From: Trichothermofontia sichuanensis B231
GTDB taxonomy: Bacteria > Cyanobacteriota > Cyanobacteriia > B231
Direction of reading: 5' to 3'
DNA length: 64,000 nucleotides
Assembly: GCF_026240635.1 (NCBI RefSeq)
Contig: NZ_CP110848.1
Span: forward strand, 994,501 to 1,058,500
Under the pieces are notes generated by a model. It ran no database searches. It worked only from the letters and a program-made list of their open reading frames with translations, and was not told the DNA's origin. Within the stretch, counting starts at the first letter, position 1; each line of letters starts with the position of its first letter. Shown here piece after piece: positions 17,735 through 27,113 of this stretch. Position numbers and translations under genes: made by a program.

Positions 17735-18949
17735 TTATTTATCGTCTCTATCAGTTAAGCAAAATCGACTAAGGATAAACAAAAAAGATTGATTCAGATA
17801 GTTTGCTCTCTTGCTAGGTAAGTCTAAAGCCATTTCTATTGCTTTTTGAAGGCTATCGGCGAAGGTCTGGGGTGTCCACTGGGCAATGATCTCCTGGCTG
17901 GCTTTGCCCATTGCAATTAGATCGTAGCCTCCAAAGGAAATTTTCAACATGAGTTCTGCCAGTTGCTTGGGGCTATAGGGGTTAAAAGTATAGCCATTAT
18001 AACTGTTCTGTACAAGGTCAGGGGCACAGCCGCAACGATCCGAGACAATAACGGGCAAGCCTGCAGCCATTGCTTCGTTGACAACCAGGCCCCATTGTTC
18101 GGTAGTGCTGGCATGGATAAAACAGTTGGCAAGTCCATAGTAGGCGGGAAGGTCGTCGTATTGTTTGAAGCCGGGGAGGTGTATCCAGGAGGTTAGATTT
18201 AGCTGTTCAATTTGGCGACACAGTTGGGCTTTGAGGGGACCATCGCCAAGGAGGACGAGGGACCAAGCATGGGTTCCAGCTTGAGTGCGGTATTGGGCAT
18301 ATGCTTGGAGGAGGCGATCGAGGTTTTTCTTGGGGATAAAGCGGGCAGAGGCAAGGAAGAAGTGCTCAGGAAGTCCTAGTTGTTGCCGCAGGACTGAAGC
18401 TGATTGGCGAGCTTGGGCAGCACCGTTAGTGAAGTGATCATTGTCAACAACGTCGTAGCCCAAGAAAAGGCGATCAGGTGGAATACCAAGTTTAATTAAA
18501 TAATCTCGCTGGGGTTGACCGCCGACTAAAGCTGTTGAGATGTTGCGTAGAATTCTGCGTTTGGGAATTTCTTTCCAAAATCGCCGTACCTCATCTTGTT
18601 CTGTACTTTCAGACATCAAAATAGCAGGTACACGATTCCTTAGGCACCAAGCTAGGGCCATTAGGGCAATAGAATTACTCCAGCCAGCAATAGCAACAGC
18701 TTCAGGGCGATTATTTTCTAAGCAACTCTCTAGGACAGATTGCTGGATATAACTAGGCTGATCTTGGTAGGCTCGATCTTTGAAAAGCGTTATTTTTTGA
18801 AGCGAAGTATTTACTAATATAGGCTGCCAAGCATAGGTTAGATCGACATTGGAGTATTCAATAGCTAATGTATTTAACTTTTGAGATGTAGCAATCAAAC
18901 GAGCATGATGATAAGGGCCAATTCGAGCAAAGAGAACTGCACATTTCAT
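17735..18949 (-). CDS. Glycosyltransferase family 4
   Basis: The 404-residue GT-B protein starts MKCAVLFARIGPYHHARL. The donor domain has FLASARFIPKKNLDRLLQAY, LVLLGDGPL and HASTTEQWGLVVNEAMAAGLPVIVSD, the EX7E-type motif that holds the nucleotide-sugar. The N-terminal half has an unusual AVAIAGWSNSIALMAL strand seen in some cyanobacterial EPS enzymes. It is a member of the leftward polysaccharide operon, 12 bp after the upstream gene's stop. The sugar and acceptor are unknown. Confidence 0.9.
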   Translation of the reverse strand: MKCAVLFARIGPYHHARLIATSQKLNTLAIEYSNVDLTYAWQPILVNTSLQKITLFKDRAYQDQPSYIQQSVLESCLENNRPEAVAIAGWSNSIALMALAWCLRNRVPAILMSESTEQDEVRRFWKEIPKRRILRNISTALVGGQPQRDYLIKLGIPPDRLFLGYDVVDNDHFTNGAAQARQSASVLRQQLGLPEHFFLASARFIPKKNLDRLLQAYAQYRTQAGTHAWSLVLLGDGPLKAQLCRQIEQLNLTSWIHLPGFKQYDDLPAYYGLANCFIHASTTEQWGLVVNEAMAAGLPVIVSDRCGCAPDLVQNSYNGYTFNPYSPKQLAELMLKISFGGYDLIAMGKASQEIIAQWTPQTFADSLQKAIEMALDLPSKRANYLNQSFLFILSRFCLTDRDDK

Positions 18950-18961
18950 AATTTTTAATAC

Positions 18962-20104
18962 TTAAGATTTAAGGATGTTTCTATTAGCAATCCAATCTCG
19001 GTAATGTGTGGCCAAGATTTCTGCATTTGTTTCCCAATTATGGTGTTTAGTAACTATTTTGAGTGCTGTCTCCCGTTTTTTTTGTAAAGCTTGCTCAGAG
19101 TCAATTAATTCAGTAATTGTTTTAGCCATCATTTTGATATCTCTATTCGGAATCACCCAACCAGTTTCAAGAGTCAGTAATTCCTTAACTCCACCTTCAC
19201 AGGCAAAACCTACAACTGGCAAACCACAGGCCATTGCTTCAGCAACGACTAGACCAAAAGATTCATAGTTAGAAGTAAGACAAAATATAGTCATGGCATA
19301 GTAAGCTAAGGCTGGTCTATCTAAGAAACCGGTGAAGATAAGGCGATCGCTAATTTTGAGATTTTGAGCTAGAGTCTTGAGTATTACAGCATCTGGACCG
19401 TCTCCAACAACTAAACCCCATATATTTGAAGGCAGGAAGTGAAGTAGTTTTAAAAAATCATCAGTACCTTTTGTATGACAATGAAGGCGTCCAACAAAGC
19501 CAATAACTGGTTTATCTAGAGGTAAACCTAATTGTCGTCTGGCGTTTATTTGCTGCTCTAAGGTAGCTGGATAAAATTGTTTAAAATCAACCCCGTTATA
19601 AATGACATAGGTACGCTCAGGAGCATAGGAATAATGGCAAATATAGCTTTGACGAGTGTCTTCAGTAACAGCTAGCAGGTAATCAGTAGACTGCTGCTGT
19701 AGCCATGCAGCTATAGAAGCCTTGAACCGAGTGAGGGATTTTGCCGTTGCTGTAATATGGGCATGAACAACCTTAACAATATCAGGATGATAGAGGGTTA
19801 AAAGTTGGGGCCAGAGCAGGTGATCGTGATGATGGATAATCTGTGGGCGAAAGATACGCACAAATTGAAGAAAGCGATTAAACTTTATAACATCCTGCGA
19901 GTCTCGTAAGTCTAAATAATGAGCACGATCGCCCAGCTCTTTTTGGAAAGTTCCGGGTGGCCCATATAGGAAGAGGCAATGGGCATCAATGTTATAATTT
20001 GGTAACCGTTTAACATACTCAACAGCCACCCTAACAGCACCACCTGTTGCGGGATCATCCCGTTGACAAATATGCAATACTTTCAAGGGTTTGGAGTCAA
20101 CCAC
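18962..20104 (-). CDS. Glycosyltransferase family 4
   Basis: A 380-residue GT-B enzyme: KVLHICQRDDPATGGAVRVA at the N-terminus (glycine-rich acceptor loop), VIYNGVDFKQFYP at the domain hinge, VIGFVGRLHCHTKGTDDFL, and SNYESFGLVVAEAMACGLPVVG in the donor site. It starts with GTG 20104, which lies 22 bp inside the end of the upstream glycosyltransferase gene, indicating translational coupling. Part of the polysaccharide set, presumably acting at the cytoplasmic membrane face. Confidence 0.9.
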   Translation of the reverse strand: MVDSKPLKVLHICQRDDPATGGAVRVAVEYVKRLPNYNIDAHCLFLYGPPGTFQKELGDRAHYLDLRDSQDVIKFNRFLQFVRIFRPQIIHHHDHLLWPQLLTLYHPDIVKVVHAHITATAKSLTRFKASIAAWLQQQSTDYLLAVTEDTRQSYICHYSYAPERTYVIYNGVDFKQFYPATLEQQINARRQLGLPLDKPVIGFVGRLHCHTKGTDDFLKLLHFLPSNIWGLVVGDGPDAVILKTLAQNLKISDRLIFTGFLDRPALAYYAMTIFCLTSNYESFGLVVAEAMACGLPVVGFACEGGVKELLTLETGWVIPNRDIKMMAKTITELIDSEQALQKKRETALKIVTKHHNWETNAEILATHYRDWIANRNILKS

Positions 20105-21255
20105 TGTCGTTCAAGCAATAGGGTATAGAGTTTTCGGGCTTGCTGGTCCCAGGTATGTCTTTTAGCAATAGCTAACCGCTCGGAAGCCTGCCAACCTGGA
20201 TTAATAAGTGCCTGTTGCAGCTTATGAGCAAAATCGCTAGGATTACTAGCTAGGTATAAGACTGATGCCCAGAGATTAACTTCAGGGACAACATTATTGG
20301 CGACTATCGGTCTAGAGGTACCCATGTAATCCCATAATTTAGTGGGACAGGCATTACGATTAAAGTTGCAGTCAGAATAACACATGAAGAGAACGTCAAA
20401 GGCCTGTAAATACTCCCCCAGTTGAGCGTGAGGAACATAACCCAAATAGTGAACATTGGCTAGTTGATAGGCTGTTTCTACGCTTTGCCACCATTCAACA
20501 GAGCCATCTGCTGGACGAGGCAATGTACCTCCTAGTACAAAGGTGACATGGGGAAGTGCTTGGGCAACCTGAATAAAATAAGTGAAGTCAAATCGATATC
20601 CCAGGGTGCCTATGTAGCCAGCAATCGGTCGAGGGCAGTTTTGGATGGTGACAGGAAGAGATTTAGGCTCTATGAGAACCTCATTCACCATAAAATTAGG
20701 GGAGCAGCCATGTGGCAGATGAACAATTCTAGCGGCCTGCTGGGGACAAGTTTGTCTGAGATACTGTGCTCGCTGGGCTGCGACGCATAGGGTTAAGTCG
20801 GCTTGGACAACGGCCTGATATTCAATTTTTGAGGTCAATGTTTCTCGCCCCGGCCAATAATCCCGGTAATCATCAATATTGTAGTAAATTGATTTGCCAT
20901 TCAGAGTTTTAATCAGTGTATAGTAGTAAGGATAACTAAACACAAAAATCAAGGAATCATTTGTTTGAAAATGCTTAATTAGAGCGGCAAATAAACGAGC
21001 CGTTAGGGGCCAGTAGTAGAAAAGCCAGCCTGGTGGACAGCAAATACGCTGTTTGTAAATATGATCAGCCACTGGTTGGGGAGCAAGATCAATAAAATAA
21101 GCTCCATAAAGCTTTTTGAAAGCTCGAAAATCACTTGGATATAGTAATAATACGTCTGCAAATTCGCTACAGGCAGAGAATAATTGTTCTGTCCAATAAA
21201 AATTAGCATCTAAAATAGCTAATTTAAACCTCTTGTTAGATTTCATGTTAAGCAT
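20083..21255 (-). CDS. Glycosyltransferase (GT-B, family 1/4-like)
   Basis: The 390-residue protein lacks the classical glycine-rich opening. It carries YYNIDDYRDYWPGRE, then GYIGTLGYRFDFTYF and CPTKLWDYMGTSRPIVANN, motifs of the group that includes UDP-galactopyranose-type and teichuronic acid transferases. The donor-site glutamate is replaced by the KLWDYM...P arrangement typical of this group. It overlaps the next gene by 22 bp and follows the methyltransferase by 3 bp, so it is tightly operonic. Confidence 0.82.
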   Translation of the reverse strand: MLNMKSNKRFKLAILDANFYWTEQLFSACSEFADVLLLYPSDFRAFKKLYGAYFIDLAPQPVADHIYKQRICCPPGWLFYYWPLTARLFAALIKHFQTNDSLIFVFSYPYYYTLIKTLNGKSIYYNIDDYRDYWPGRETLTSKIEYQAVVQADLTLCVAAQRAQYLRQTCPQQAARIVHLPHGCSPNFMVNEVLIEPKSLPVTIQNCPRPIAGYIGTLGYRFDFTYFIQVAQALPHVTFVLGGTLPRPADGSVEWWQSVETAYQLANVHYLGYVPHAQLGEYLQAFDVLFMCYSDCNFNRNACPTKLWDYMGTSRPIVANNVVPEVNLWASVLYLASNPSDFAHKLQQALINPGWQASERLAIAKRHTWDQQARKLYTLLLERQWLTPNP

Positions 21256-21258
21256 CAG

Positions 21259-21930
21259 TTACTGCAAAGGTTTCTGTGCTCTAACGCAAAGCCGATTACC
21301 TCGTAGGGGAAATAATTTCTGTAACCAAGTGCGTAAGTATGGAATTTTACTTAAGCTTTCTAAGCCTGAAGAACTAGCCATTAAGATCTCGTAAAATCCA
21401 GCTTTTCTCAAGGCTAGTTCCATTCGTTTCGGCGCTAAATAGCGAACATGGCCAAACTGACTCGCTCCAGAATCAACCCACATATACTGATCAGCTTGCA
21501 CCCAATAACGCAAATTGGCAAAGGATACTAAATTTGGAGTTGTTAGCAGTAGATGTCCACCAGGCTTTAGTACCCGATAACATTGATTTAAGAAAAGGTC
21601 CGTGTCTAAAACATGCTCGATAACTTCGCCCGCTAGGACGATGTCAAAATATAGGTCTGGTACAGGCCAATATTCAGCTATATCTACAGAGATAAAATTA
21701 AAAGATGCTGGTAAAGAGGGATGGTGTTGAAAATCTAAGCCCCACTTTTCAGTAGAAGTAGGTAACAAGTTTGAAAATCCACCATTCGCACAACCAATAT
21801 CTAGAGAACGTGAGGGAATGGGAATGTCCTTAAGCCATTTACCTAACAGTTTCGCTCTGTCTTGATCAAAGTCTGGTGCTTGATTAGCAGATGCATATAG
21901 ATTATGATTTTCCTGGTAAATATTGATCAT
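21259..21930 (-). CDS. Class I SAM-dependent methyltransferase
   Basis: The 223-residue enzyme has motif I SLDIGCANGGF, an acidic second strand GLDFQHHP, YFDIVLAGEVIEHVLD and LKPGGHLLLTTPN, and a C-terminal segment QFGHVRYLAPKRMELALRKAGF common to cyanobacterial EPS-locus methyltransferases. It likely O-methylates a sugar. The start ATG overlaps the stop of the FkbM-type gene upstream by 4 bp (ATGA). Confidence 0.88.
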   Translation of the reverse strand: MINIYQENHNLYASANQAPDFDQDRAKLLGKWLKDIPIPSRSLDIGCANGGFSNLLPTSTEKWGLDFQHHPSLPASFNFISVDIAEYWPVPDLYFDIVLAGEVIEHVLDTDLFLNQCYRVLKPGGHLLLTTPNLVSFANLRYWVQADQYMWVDSGASQFGHVRYLAPKRMELALRKAGFYEILMASSSGLESLSKIPYLRTWLQKLFPLRGNRLCVRAQKPLQ

Positions 21931-22787
21931 AGCGGAGGATTAGGAGATATATATTCTGGAGATAGAGGTTCTTTACAAAGGAGACATTCTGTTTTATAGT
22001 CAAAACTCAAAAGATTAGCTTGGTGCCAATTTTTACCATCCCAAACTAACTGATGTAGATTAAAATTTTTAGAGAAATCATCAATAAAACTTGATAGTCG
22101 GCTATTTCGACATTCTAACATAGTATAATCTATTGATCGTGTGTTAAATAGGGCTTGAGCACCTGATAAAACATCTTTCTCGTGACCTTCTGTATCCACC
22201 TTTAAGAAATGAATATGATCTACCTTGTTCTCTTCAGCCCAATCATCTAGAGTAACAAGATTCACTGTTATCTGACCTTCAACCTTATCCAAATTTTGCT
22301 CAGGTTCAATTGTGTGATACGTGCTAAATCTATGAAGATTAAGAACCGCTTTCCCTTGCCTTGAACTAACTGCATAGGGATAAGCCTTGCAATTAAAACC
22401 GAGCACTGCAAGCCGGTGGCAGTTGTCATATAAGTATTTGAAGTTTTTAGGTTCAGGTTCAAAGGCGAAAATTCTACCCGACTCACCAACACGATCAGCT
22501 GCGTAAGCCGTAAAATACCCAATATTTGCACCCACATCAACAACTGTATCACCCGCCTTGCAAAGATATGTAATAGCGACACTAATATGTTTTTCATGCG
22601 ATTTAATCAGATACCTAAATAAATGTGGATCGGGTGGGATTAAAATCTCAGCTTTTTCTCCAAAAGAGATCCGACGATTAACCGGGAAAAAAGCTGCATC
22701 TAACTTGGCTAGAGTATGCTCACCTCTAGAGGAAGTAAGACTCAGGAGCATCTTGTAAAAAGTAGCTAAAAAGACATGAGGGTACAT
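21927..22787 (-). CDS. FkbM family methyltransferase
   Basis: The 286-residue protein has the FkbM core: VVDVGANIGYFTAYAADRVG (motif I), IFAFEPEPKNFKYL, VNLVTLDDW and HFLKVDTEGHEKDVLSGA, where the Asp-Thr-Glu-Gly is the family hallmark. FkbM proteins O-methylate sugars or macrolides. Two adjacent methyltransferases suggest a doubly methylated glycan. The start has an ATG after an A+T-rich gap of 227 bp, so this may be the first gene of a sub-operon (22787 to 17735). Confidence 0.88.
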   Translation of the reverse strand: MYPHVFLATFYKMLLSLTSSRGEHTLAKLDAAFFPVNRRISFGEKAEILIPPDPHLFRYLIKSHEKHISVAITYLCKAGDTVVDVGANIGYFTAYAADRVGESGRIFAFEPEPKNFKYLYDNCHRLAVLGFNCKAYPYAVSSRQGKAVLNLHRFSTYHTIEPEQNLDKVEGQITVNLVTLDDWAEENKVDHIHFLKVDTEGHEKDVLSGAQALFNTRSIDYTMLECRNSRLSSFIDDFSKNFNLHQLVWDGKNWHQANLLSFDYKTECLLCKEPLSPEYISPNPPL

Positions 22788-23014
22788 AATAAAAGTCTGT
22801 GTCCTTGTAATTAAAAGAGTTCGTATTGGAGTTCGTATTGAGCAAACTTAATAACTCTTTTATAGGTAGGATATATTTTGAAAAGTAGCTCTAAATCCAT
22901 TAGTTTACCCTTAGCTGTAAAAAATAATCTTATAGAATGATATTTTGAAAACTTTTTTATGAGAAAAAGATCTGCTTTCATGATTTTTAAATTCTCATTT
23001 CTAAATATTCTAAA

Positions 23015-24220
23015 TTAAACGGCAATCAAAGTTGAAATCAATCTTTGTGTATAATTATCCATATCATATTCTTTAGCTCGTTGTTTAGCACTTTTAGACA
23101 TTCGTGTACGTAATTCTCGATTTTCAATAAGCTCTTCAATACGAGTTGCTAATATATCCGGATCTTTGACAGGTACAATAAACCCATCAATCCCATCCCG
23201 AACAACTGAACCTGACGAGGTTGTGGTAATTACAGGTAGACCACTGGCTAAGGCTTCATAGGTAACCTCCGCAGATCCTTCTGCAAGACTTGGTAGCACA
23301 AAAATATCTGCTTGGGTATATTCAGATTGAATTTCGCTTCGGGATATTCGTCCTAAAAAAGTTAAACATTGCGTAATTGGATGAGAATGGACAAGCTCAG
23401 AAACATTACCTGCAACTCTAAACTCATAGCCACGTTGAGCAAGCTTCTGTGCTGCTTGTCCCAAAATATGAATCCCTTTCCTTAGCTCTGCTGTGCCTAC
23501 AAACAAGACTCGACCCTTAATAGGTTTATTCTCAAGCTTAAACCAATCATCATTGACAGCATACGGAACAGTGCGACATTGAGAGGACTCTACGCCAAAC
23601 TCTTTTAAACCCTGTTCAACAAAGCTAGAAGGAACTATAAAGATATCCGTAAGTTGGCAAACTTTCTGAAAATACTGATAATTCTTTTCAATAATCTCAT
23701 CGGGTAACTTAGGCTCTAGTTCTGGAAATCGATCGCGCTCTGACTGAACAATTCTATCAGTTGCGGGCGATATGTAGATTTCAGTAATTACTTTAAGCCC
23801 ATTCTGCTTAGCATACTCTAGAAACGGAGTACCTTCACCAAACATTGAAAAAATATGCGTTGCTCCACCTAAGCCTTTATTAATTGCTGCTTGTCCAAAA
23901 GCTTGATTAAAAAGAGACAAAGCATGATGTTGCTTAAGGGGATTATTAGCAGCCAGTTTTTTCGCAATTAAATATCGAAGCGCTATCCAGTCACAGGTTT
24001 CTACCTTGCCTGCTAAGTGATGGGGTACTTTCCGCTCCAATAGTCGCCTTATACCGTTATGTCTCAAAAACTTTGGACAATAACGCTCTAACCACTGACC
24101 AATACCATCATCAGCACATAAATCAGTATATAGAACTTCTAACATGTCAGCTTTGGCTAAAATGCTAGGTACAGCATAATTTCGTCTAGCGCCAGTTTGA
24201 ATAACAATAAAGCGGTTCAT
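23015..24220 (-). CDS. Glycosyltransferase family 4
   Basis: The 401-residue enzyme opens MNRFIVIQTGARRNYAVP. Further motifs are DIFIVPSSFVEQGL and VLFVGTAELRKGIHIL, and in the donor site VLPSLAEGSAEVTYEALASGLPVIT. The long N-terminal half with a segment FSMFGEGTPFLEYAKQNG resembles cyanobacterial transferases of unknown sugar specificity. Downstream (22788-23014) is an A+T-rich spacer with a 10-bp direct repeat of TTCGTATTG type and no reading frame. Confidence 0.9.
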   Translation of the reverse strand: MNRFIVIQTGARRNYAVPSILAKADMLEVLYTDLCADDGIGQWLERYCPKFLRHNGIRRLLERKVPHHLAGKVETCDWIALRYLIAKKLAANNPLKQHHALSLFNQAFGQAAINKGLGGATHIFSMFGEGTPFLEYAKQNGLKVITEIYISPATDRIVQSERDRFPELEPKLPDEIIEKNYQYFQKVCQLTDIFIVPSSFVEQGLKEFGVESSQCRTVPYAVNDDWFKLENKPIKGRVLFVGTAELRKGIHILGQAAQKLAQRGYEFRVAGNVSELVHSHPITQCLTFLGRISRSEIQSEYTQADIFVLPSLAEGSAEVTYEALASGLPVITTTSSGSVVRDGIDGFIVPVKDPDILATRIEELIENRELRTRMSKSAKQRAKEYDMDNYTQRLISTLIAV

Positions 24221-24228
24221 TGAATTTT

Positions 24229-25367
24229 TTATGTAAAAATACGAGAGAATACCTCTTCAGCCTGATGTTCATAGGCTAGTTCAGTAGTTGCTAAAGTTGT
24301 TAACCGTAACCTTGTTTCATCAAGCTCAGCATCAGATAATTTCCCAAGATGATGAATCGCTTTTGCGATCGCTTGGGGATTGTAGGGGTTAGCAACGGCC
24401 CCCAAATTATATTTCAACACTAATAGCTCTAGCCCCGGAAAATCCGAGGCTACCACTGGTATGCCACAACGCAGGTATTCAGTTAGTCTACCTGGTGCTT
24501 GATAAAAATGCCCAATTCCATTGTTTGGATATAGCAAAATACCAATATCACAAGCAGCGTATAGTTTTAGTAATTCTGCGTAAGGAAGAGAATCTAGAAA
24601 GAGGACGCGATCGTGTATACCCAATTGGGCTAAATGTTCTTTACAAGCTAATTGACTAGTTGAACCCACAGGCATGTAGTTGAAAACTAGAGCATAGTTG
24701 CTAGGAAGTTGACAAAATGCTTGCACTAGCTCTGGAGACATACGATCTTGACGGTAAGCACCACCCGCAACAATCAAGCGAGGTTGTTCGATGTCCCCTA
24801 ATCCAGCTTGCTCTAACAGCGATCGACGGTAAACTTGATCCCGTGCTGGTACTGGCCACCAACTTGGCAAAGCTGTCCGAATCACCTCAGGCATTTGTTT
24901 AAGCTTATAGCTACTAGCCATAAACCGTGCACGATTAGGCTCATTACAGATTACCCAGTCAGCATGTTTAGAAAAATAGCGTTCACACCACTCATAAAAC
25001 CAGTGTTGACCAGGCCCCAAATAATCTTGAGTATGATAGATCAAACGACTCTTACCCTTAACCTAAGGTAGCCAGAGCACAAAAGGAGTATGTTGTGCTC
25101 CTTGAATATAAAAAAAATCTGGTTTTTTTTGCCAAAAAACGCAAAATATCTGACCTAGGAATTGTAATGCCGATAATAACGTTTTTTTGGGAAAAGTAGG
25201 TAATTAATAGATTGATAATACTTTAAGTATTCAGGAATCTTATGGTTTCCCCACGCTATAAAAATAACAGATATAGATACATTATTGCGGGTAAGCTGCA
25301 AAACAGACATTGCTTGATGTGGCGCACTTTGATCTGCTAAAGGGTAGCTAATATAAATAATATTCAT
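24229..25367 (-). pseudogene. Glycosyltransferase family 4, broken by frameshift and stop
   Basis: The gene starts MNIIYISYPLADQSAPHQA at 25367 and is open to 25155. The family frame then resumes one base off after a run of seven T (25182-25188 on the plus strand), giving TLLSALQFLGQIF... DFFYIQGAQHTPFVLWLP. A TAG (25063-25065) follows, probably from TGG. The rest (24229-25062) is open: YHTQDYLGPGQHW, GAYRQDRMS, and GHFYQAPGRLTEYLRCGIPVVASD in the donor site. The chain is complete if both lesions are ignored. A 271-residue fragment could be translated from a TTG at 25044 but would lack the acceptor domain. Confidence 0.85.
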
Positions 25368-25373
25368 TTATGT

Positions 25374-26735
25374 CTACTCTTTATTTTCTAGTTTTTCTTC
25401 TAAGTGAGCTGTGTGATTGTCTATGTTATGGGCATATGCAAAAGAACAATACTCTAGCCATAAACTCTGCTTGTGTAAACACCAGTTAAATGACCAAATC
25501 ATAATTGCAATAACAGGAAGCTTTAATACTAAACCTGCTAGCAAACCAGCATAGGGTAGCGATGCTGGTAAAGTTATAAAGAAACTCAGGAAAATGATTG
25601 CTCTTCCATCAAAATAAAAAACTGCGGCATCATGTATTCGACGAAAAAAATAACCGACATAAAAGCATAGGATACACCCAAAAAATGAAAATTCACCAAA
25701 TAGCTCCATAAAAGCCGTTTTTGCTGTATAAGGAGCAACTTGAATACCATAAACTGACGAAACCCAATCTTGACTTATTCCTTGGCCAATAAAAAGTGAG
25801 TTTTTAAATTCTCGTCCAATCAAGCCGCCTGGAATGTAGTTTTGAATTAAGCTATTATAAACTACATTAATACCTAAACCGTATCTATTAGTCACATAAT
25901 AAGCTCCCGTTACAATCATCCCATCAATCACTTCCAAAACCTTACTATCTTTACCTTGAAACATATCGGCAACAATTTCTGTTAATGGCTTCTCTCCAAT
26001 AACAGCAAGATATCTGCCCTCCTTAAATTCTCCTCGCCAGTAAGGAAAAGCATAAACAACTACAAATGATGCTGCTAACGCAAGAATAACAATCCATCTA
26101 GGTAATCTAAACCTTGGTTTATAAATGAGTAAAGGCAGTAAATAAACAAAGGGTAAAACTAATGTCGCAGATCGACGTCCGTACTCAGTGATTGCAAGTA
26201 GTGGAAATATGGAAAAAGTTAGCGCCCATATCAACCGATATAATTTTCTTGATTGAAAATATGAAATTAATATCAGACTGATTCCTGGCAATATCAGGCC
26301 GGCTAAGCTAATCCAATAGACTGGCCAACCACGCCACTCGCGAATTTCACCTAATAGTCGAACTTGAATTGCGCCAAATGTGCCTGCCAGTGCTATAAAT
26401 AAGCCTAAGTAAAAAATGTGAAAATCATTAATGATCCAGCGGTGCTGAGGTAAATATGATTGTCTTTGTATCCATCTTGCCCCTCTAGCATAGCCCCAGT
26501 ACAGCGCTATGGTACAGAGTACTACCATGATAGAAAATATCCTAAAAGCTTCGTCAGGGACTCGCCAGTAGTGATAAGTCGCAACATAATACTGGGGACA
26601 AATAATTATAGCCATACCTACGGCATAAAGAAAAGGAGCCTCAATCAGTCGTCGTGTATTAACTAATCCCCAAATCAAACCTCCAATCGTTAAAGCACAG
26701 ATGAGAAAAAACCAAAGTTCTCTTTCTAATAACAT
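25374..26735 (-). CDS. Wzy-like polysaccharide polymerase (multi-pass membrane protein)
   Basis: The 453-residue protein has about ten hydrophobic helices and a central extracytoplasmic loop (about 250-340) with VYNSLIQNYIPGGLIGREFK. The pattern of two large loops between helices is that of O-antigen/EPS polymerases, which share little sequence. It probably joins repeat units on the periplasmic side. ATG 26735 was chosen since it starts just before the first helix; an upstream frame to 26777 adds 14 polar residues. It follows a methyltransferase remnant and precedes a broken glycosyltransferase by 6 bp. Confidence 0.75.
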   Translation of the reverse strand: MLLERELWFFLICALTIGGLIWGLVNTRRLIEAPFLYAVGMAIIICPQYYVATYHYWRVPDEAFRIFSIMVVLCTIALYWGYARGARWIQRQSYLPQHRWIINDFHIFYLGLFIALAGTFGAIQVRLLGEIREWRGWPVYWISLAGLILPGISLILISYFQSRKLYRLIWALTFSIFPLLAITEYGRRSATLVLPFVYLLPLLIYKPRFRLPRWIVILALAASFVVVYAFPYWRGEFKEGRYLAVIGEKPLTEIVADMFQGKDSKVLEVIDGMIVTGAYYVTNRYGLGINVVYNSLIQNYIPGGLIGREFKNSLFIGQGISQDWVSSVYGIQVAPYTAKTAFMELFGEFSFFGCILCFYVGYFFRRIHDAAVFYFDGRAIIFLSFFITLPASLPYAGLLAGLVLKLPVIAIMIWSFNWCLHKQSLWLEYCSFAYAHNIDNHTAHLEEKLENKE

Positions 26736-26746
26736 ACCTGTAGTTC

Positions 26747-27080
26747 CTATTGTCCCTGCTTTTTCGCAATTGCCCAAATTACAGGTGACCAGTAATCTGG
26801 AGAAGACAAACCTATTAACTTAAATCTTATTTTCTCTAGTTTCCTGGTTATTAACGCAGTTAACCTCCATATCTTATGAGTTATAGAAACCGGAGCAGGC
26901 CAAGGATCGCGAAAAGCGACAATCCGCATATCATGACAAAAAAACACTTGTGATAAGCTTGCTGGAGAAAAACACGTCTCATGAGTAATATCTACAAACC
27001 TTGCTGGCTCTTAGTTGCTCTAGGTCGCTAATGTGATGCCACTCTGCTTGTTTGCTGTAGAAAATTCGATATGGATTCAT
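26747..27080 (-). pseudogene. Methyltransferase remnant (core deleted)
   Basis: An N-terminal piece MNPYRIFYSKQAEWHHISD starts at ATG 27080, with GAGAAA just upstream. It runs 33 codons and stops. Overlapping it in another frame is a typical C-terminus of an EPS-locus SAM methyltransferase: RFVDITHETCFSPASLSQVF, FRDPWPAPVSI, and DYWSPVIWAIAKKQGQ ending at 26747. The SAM-binding core is absent. Confidence 0.7.
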
Positions 27081-27113
27081 AATTTTTCTCATAGAGAATT
27101 TCTATTTTTATTT

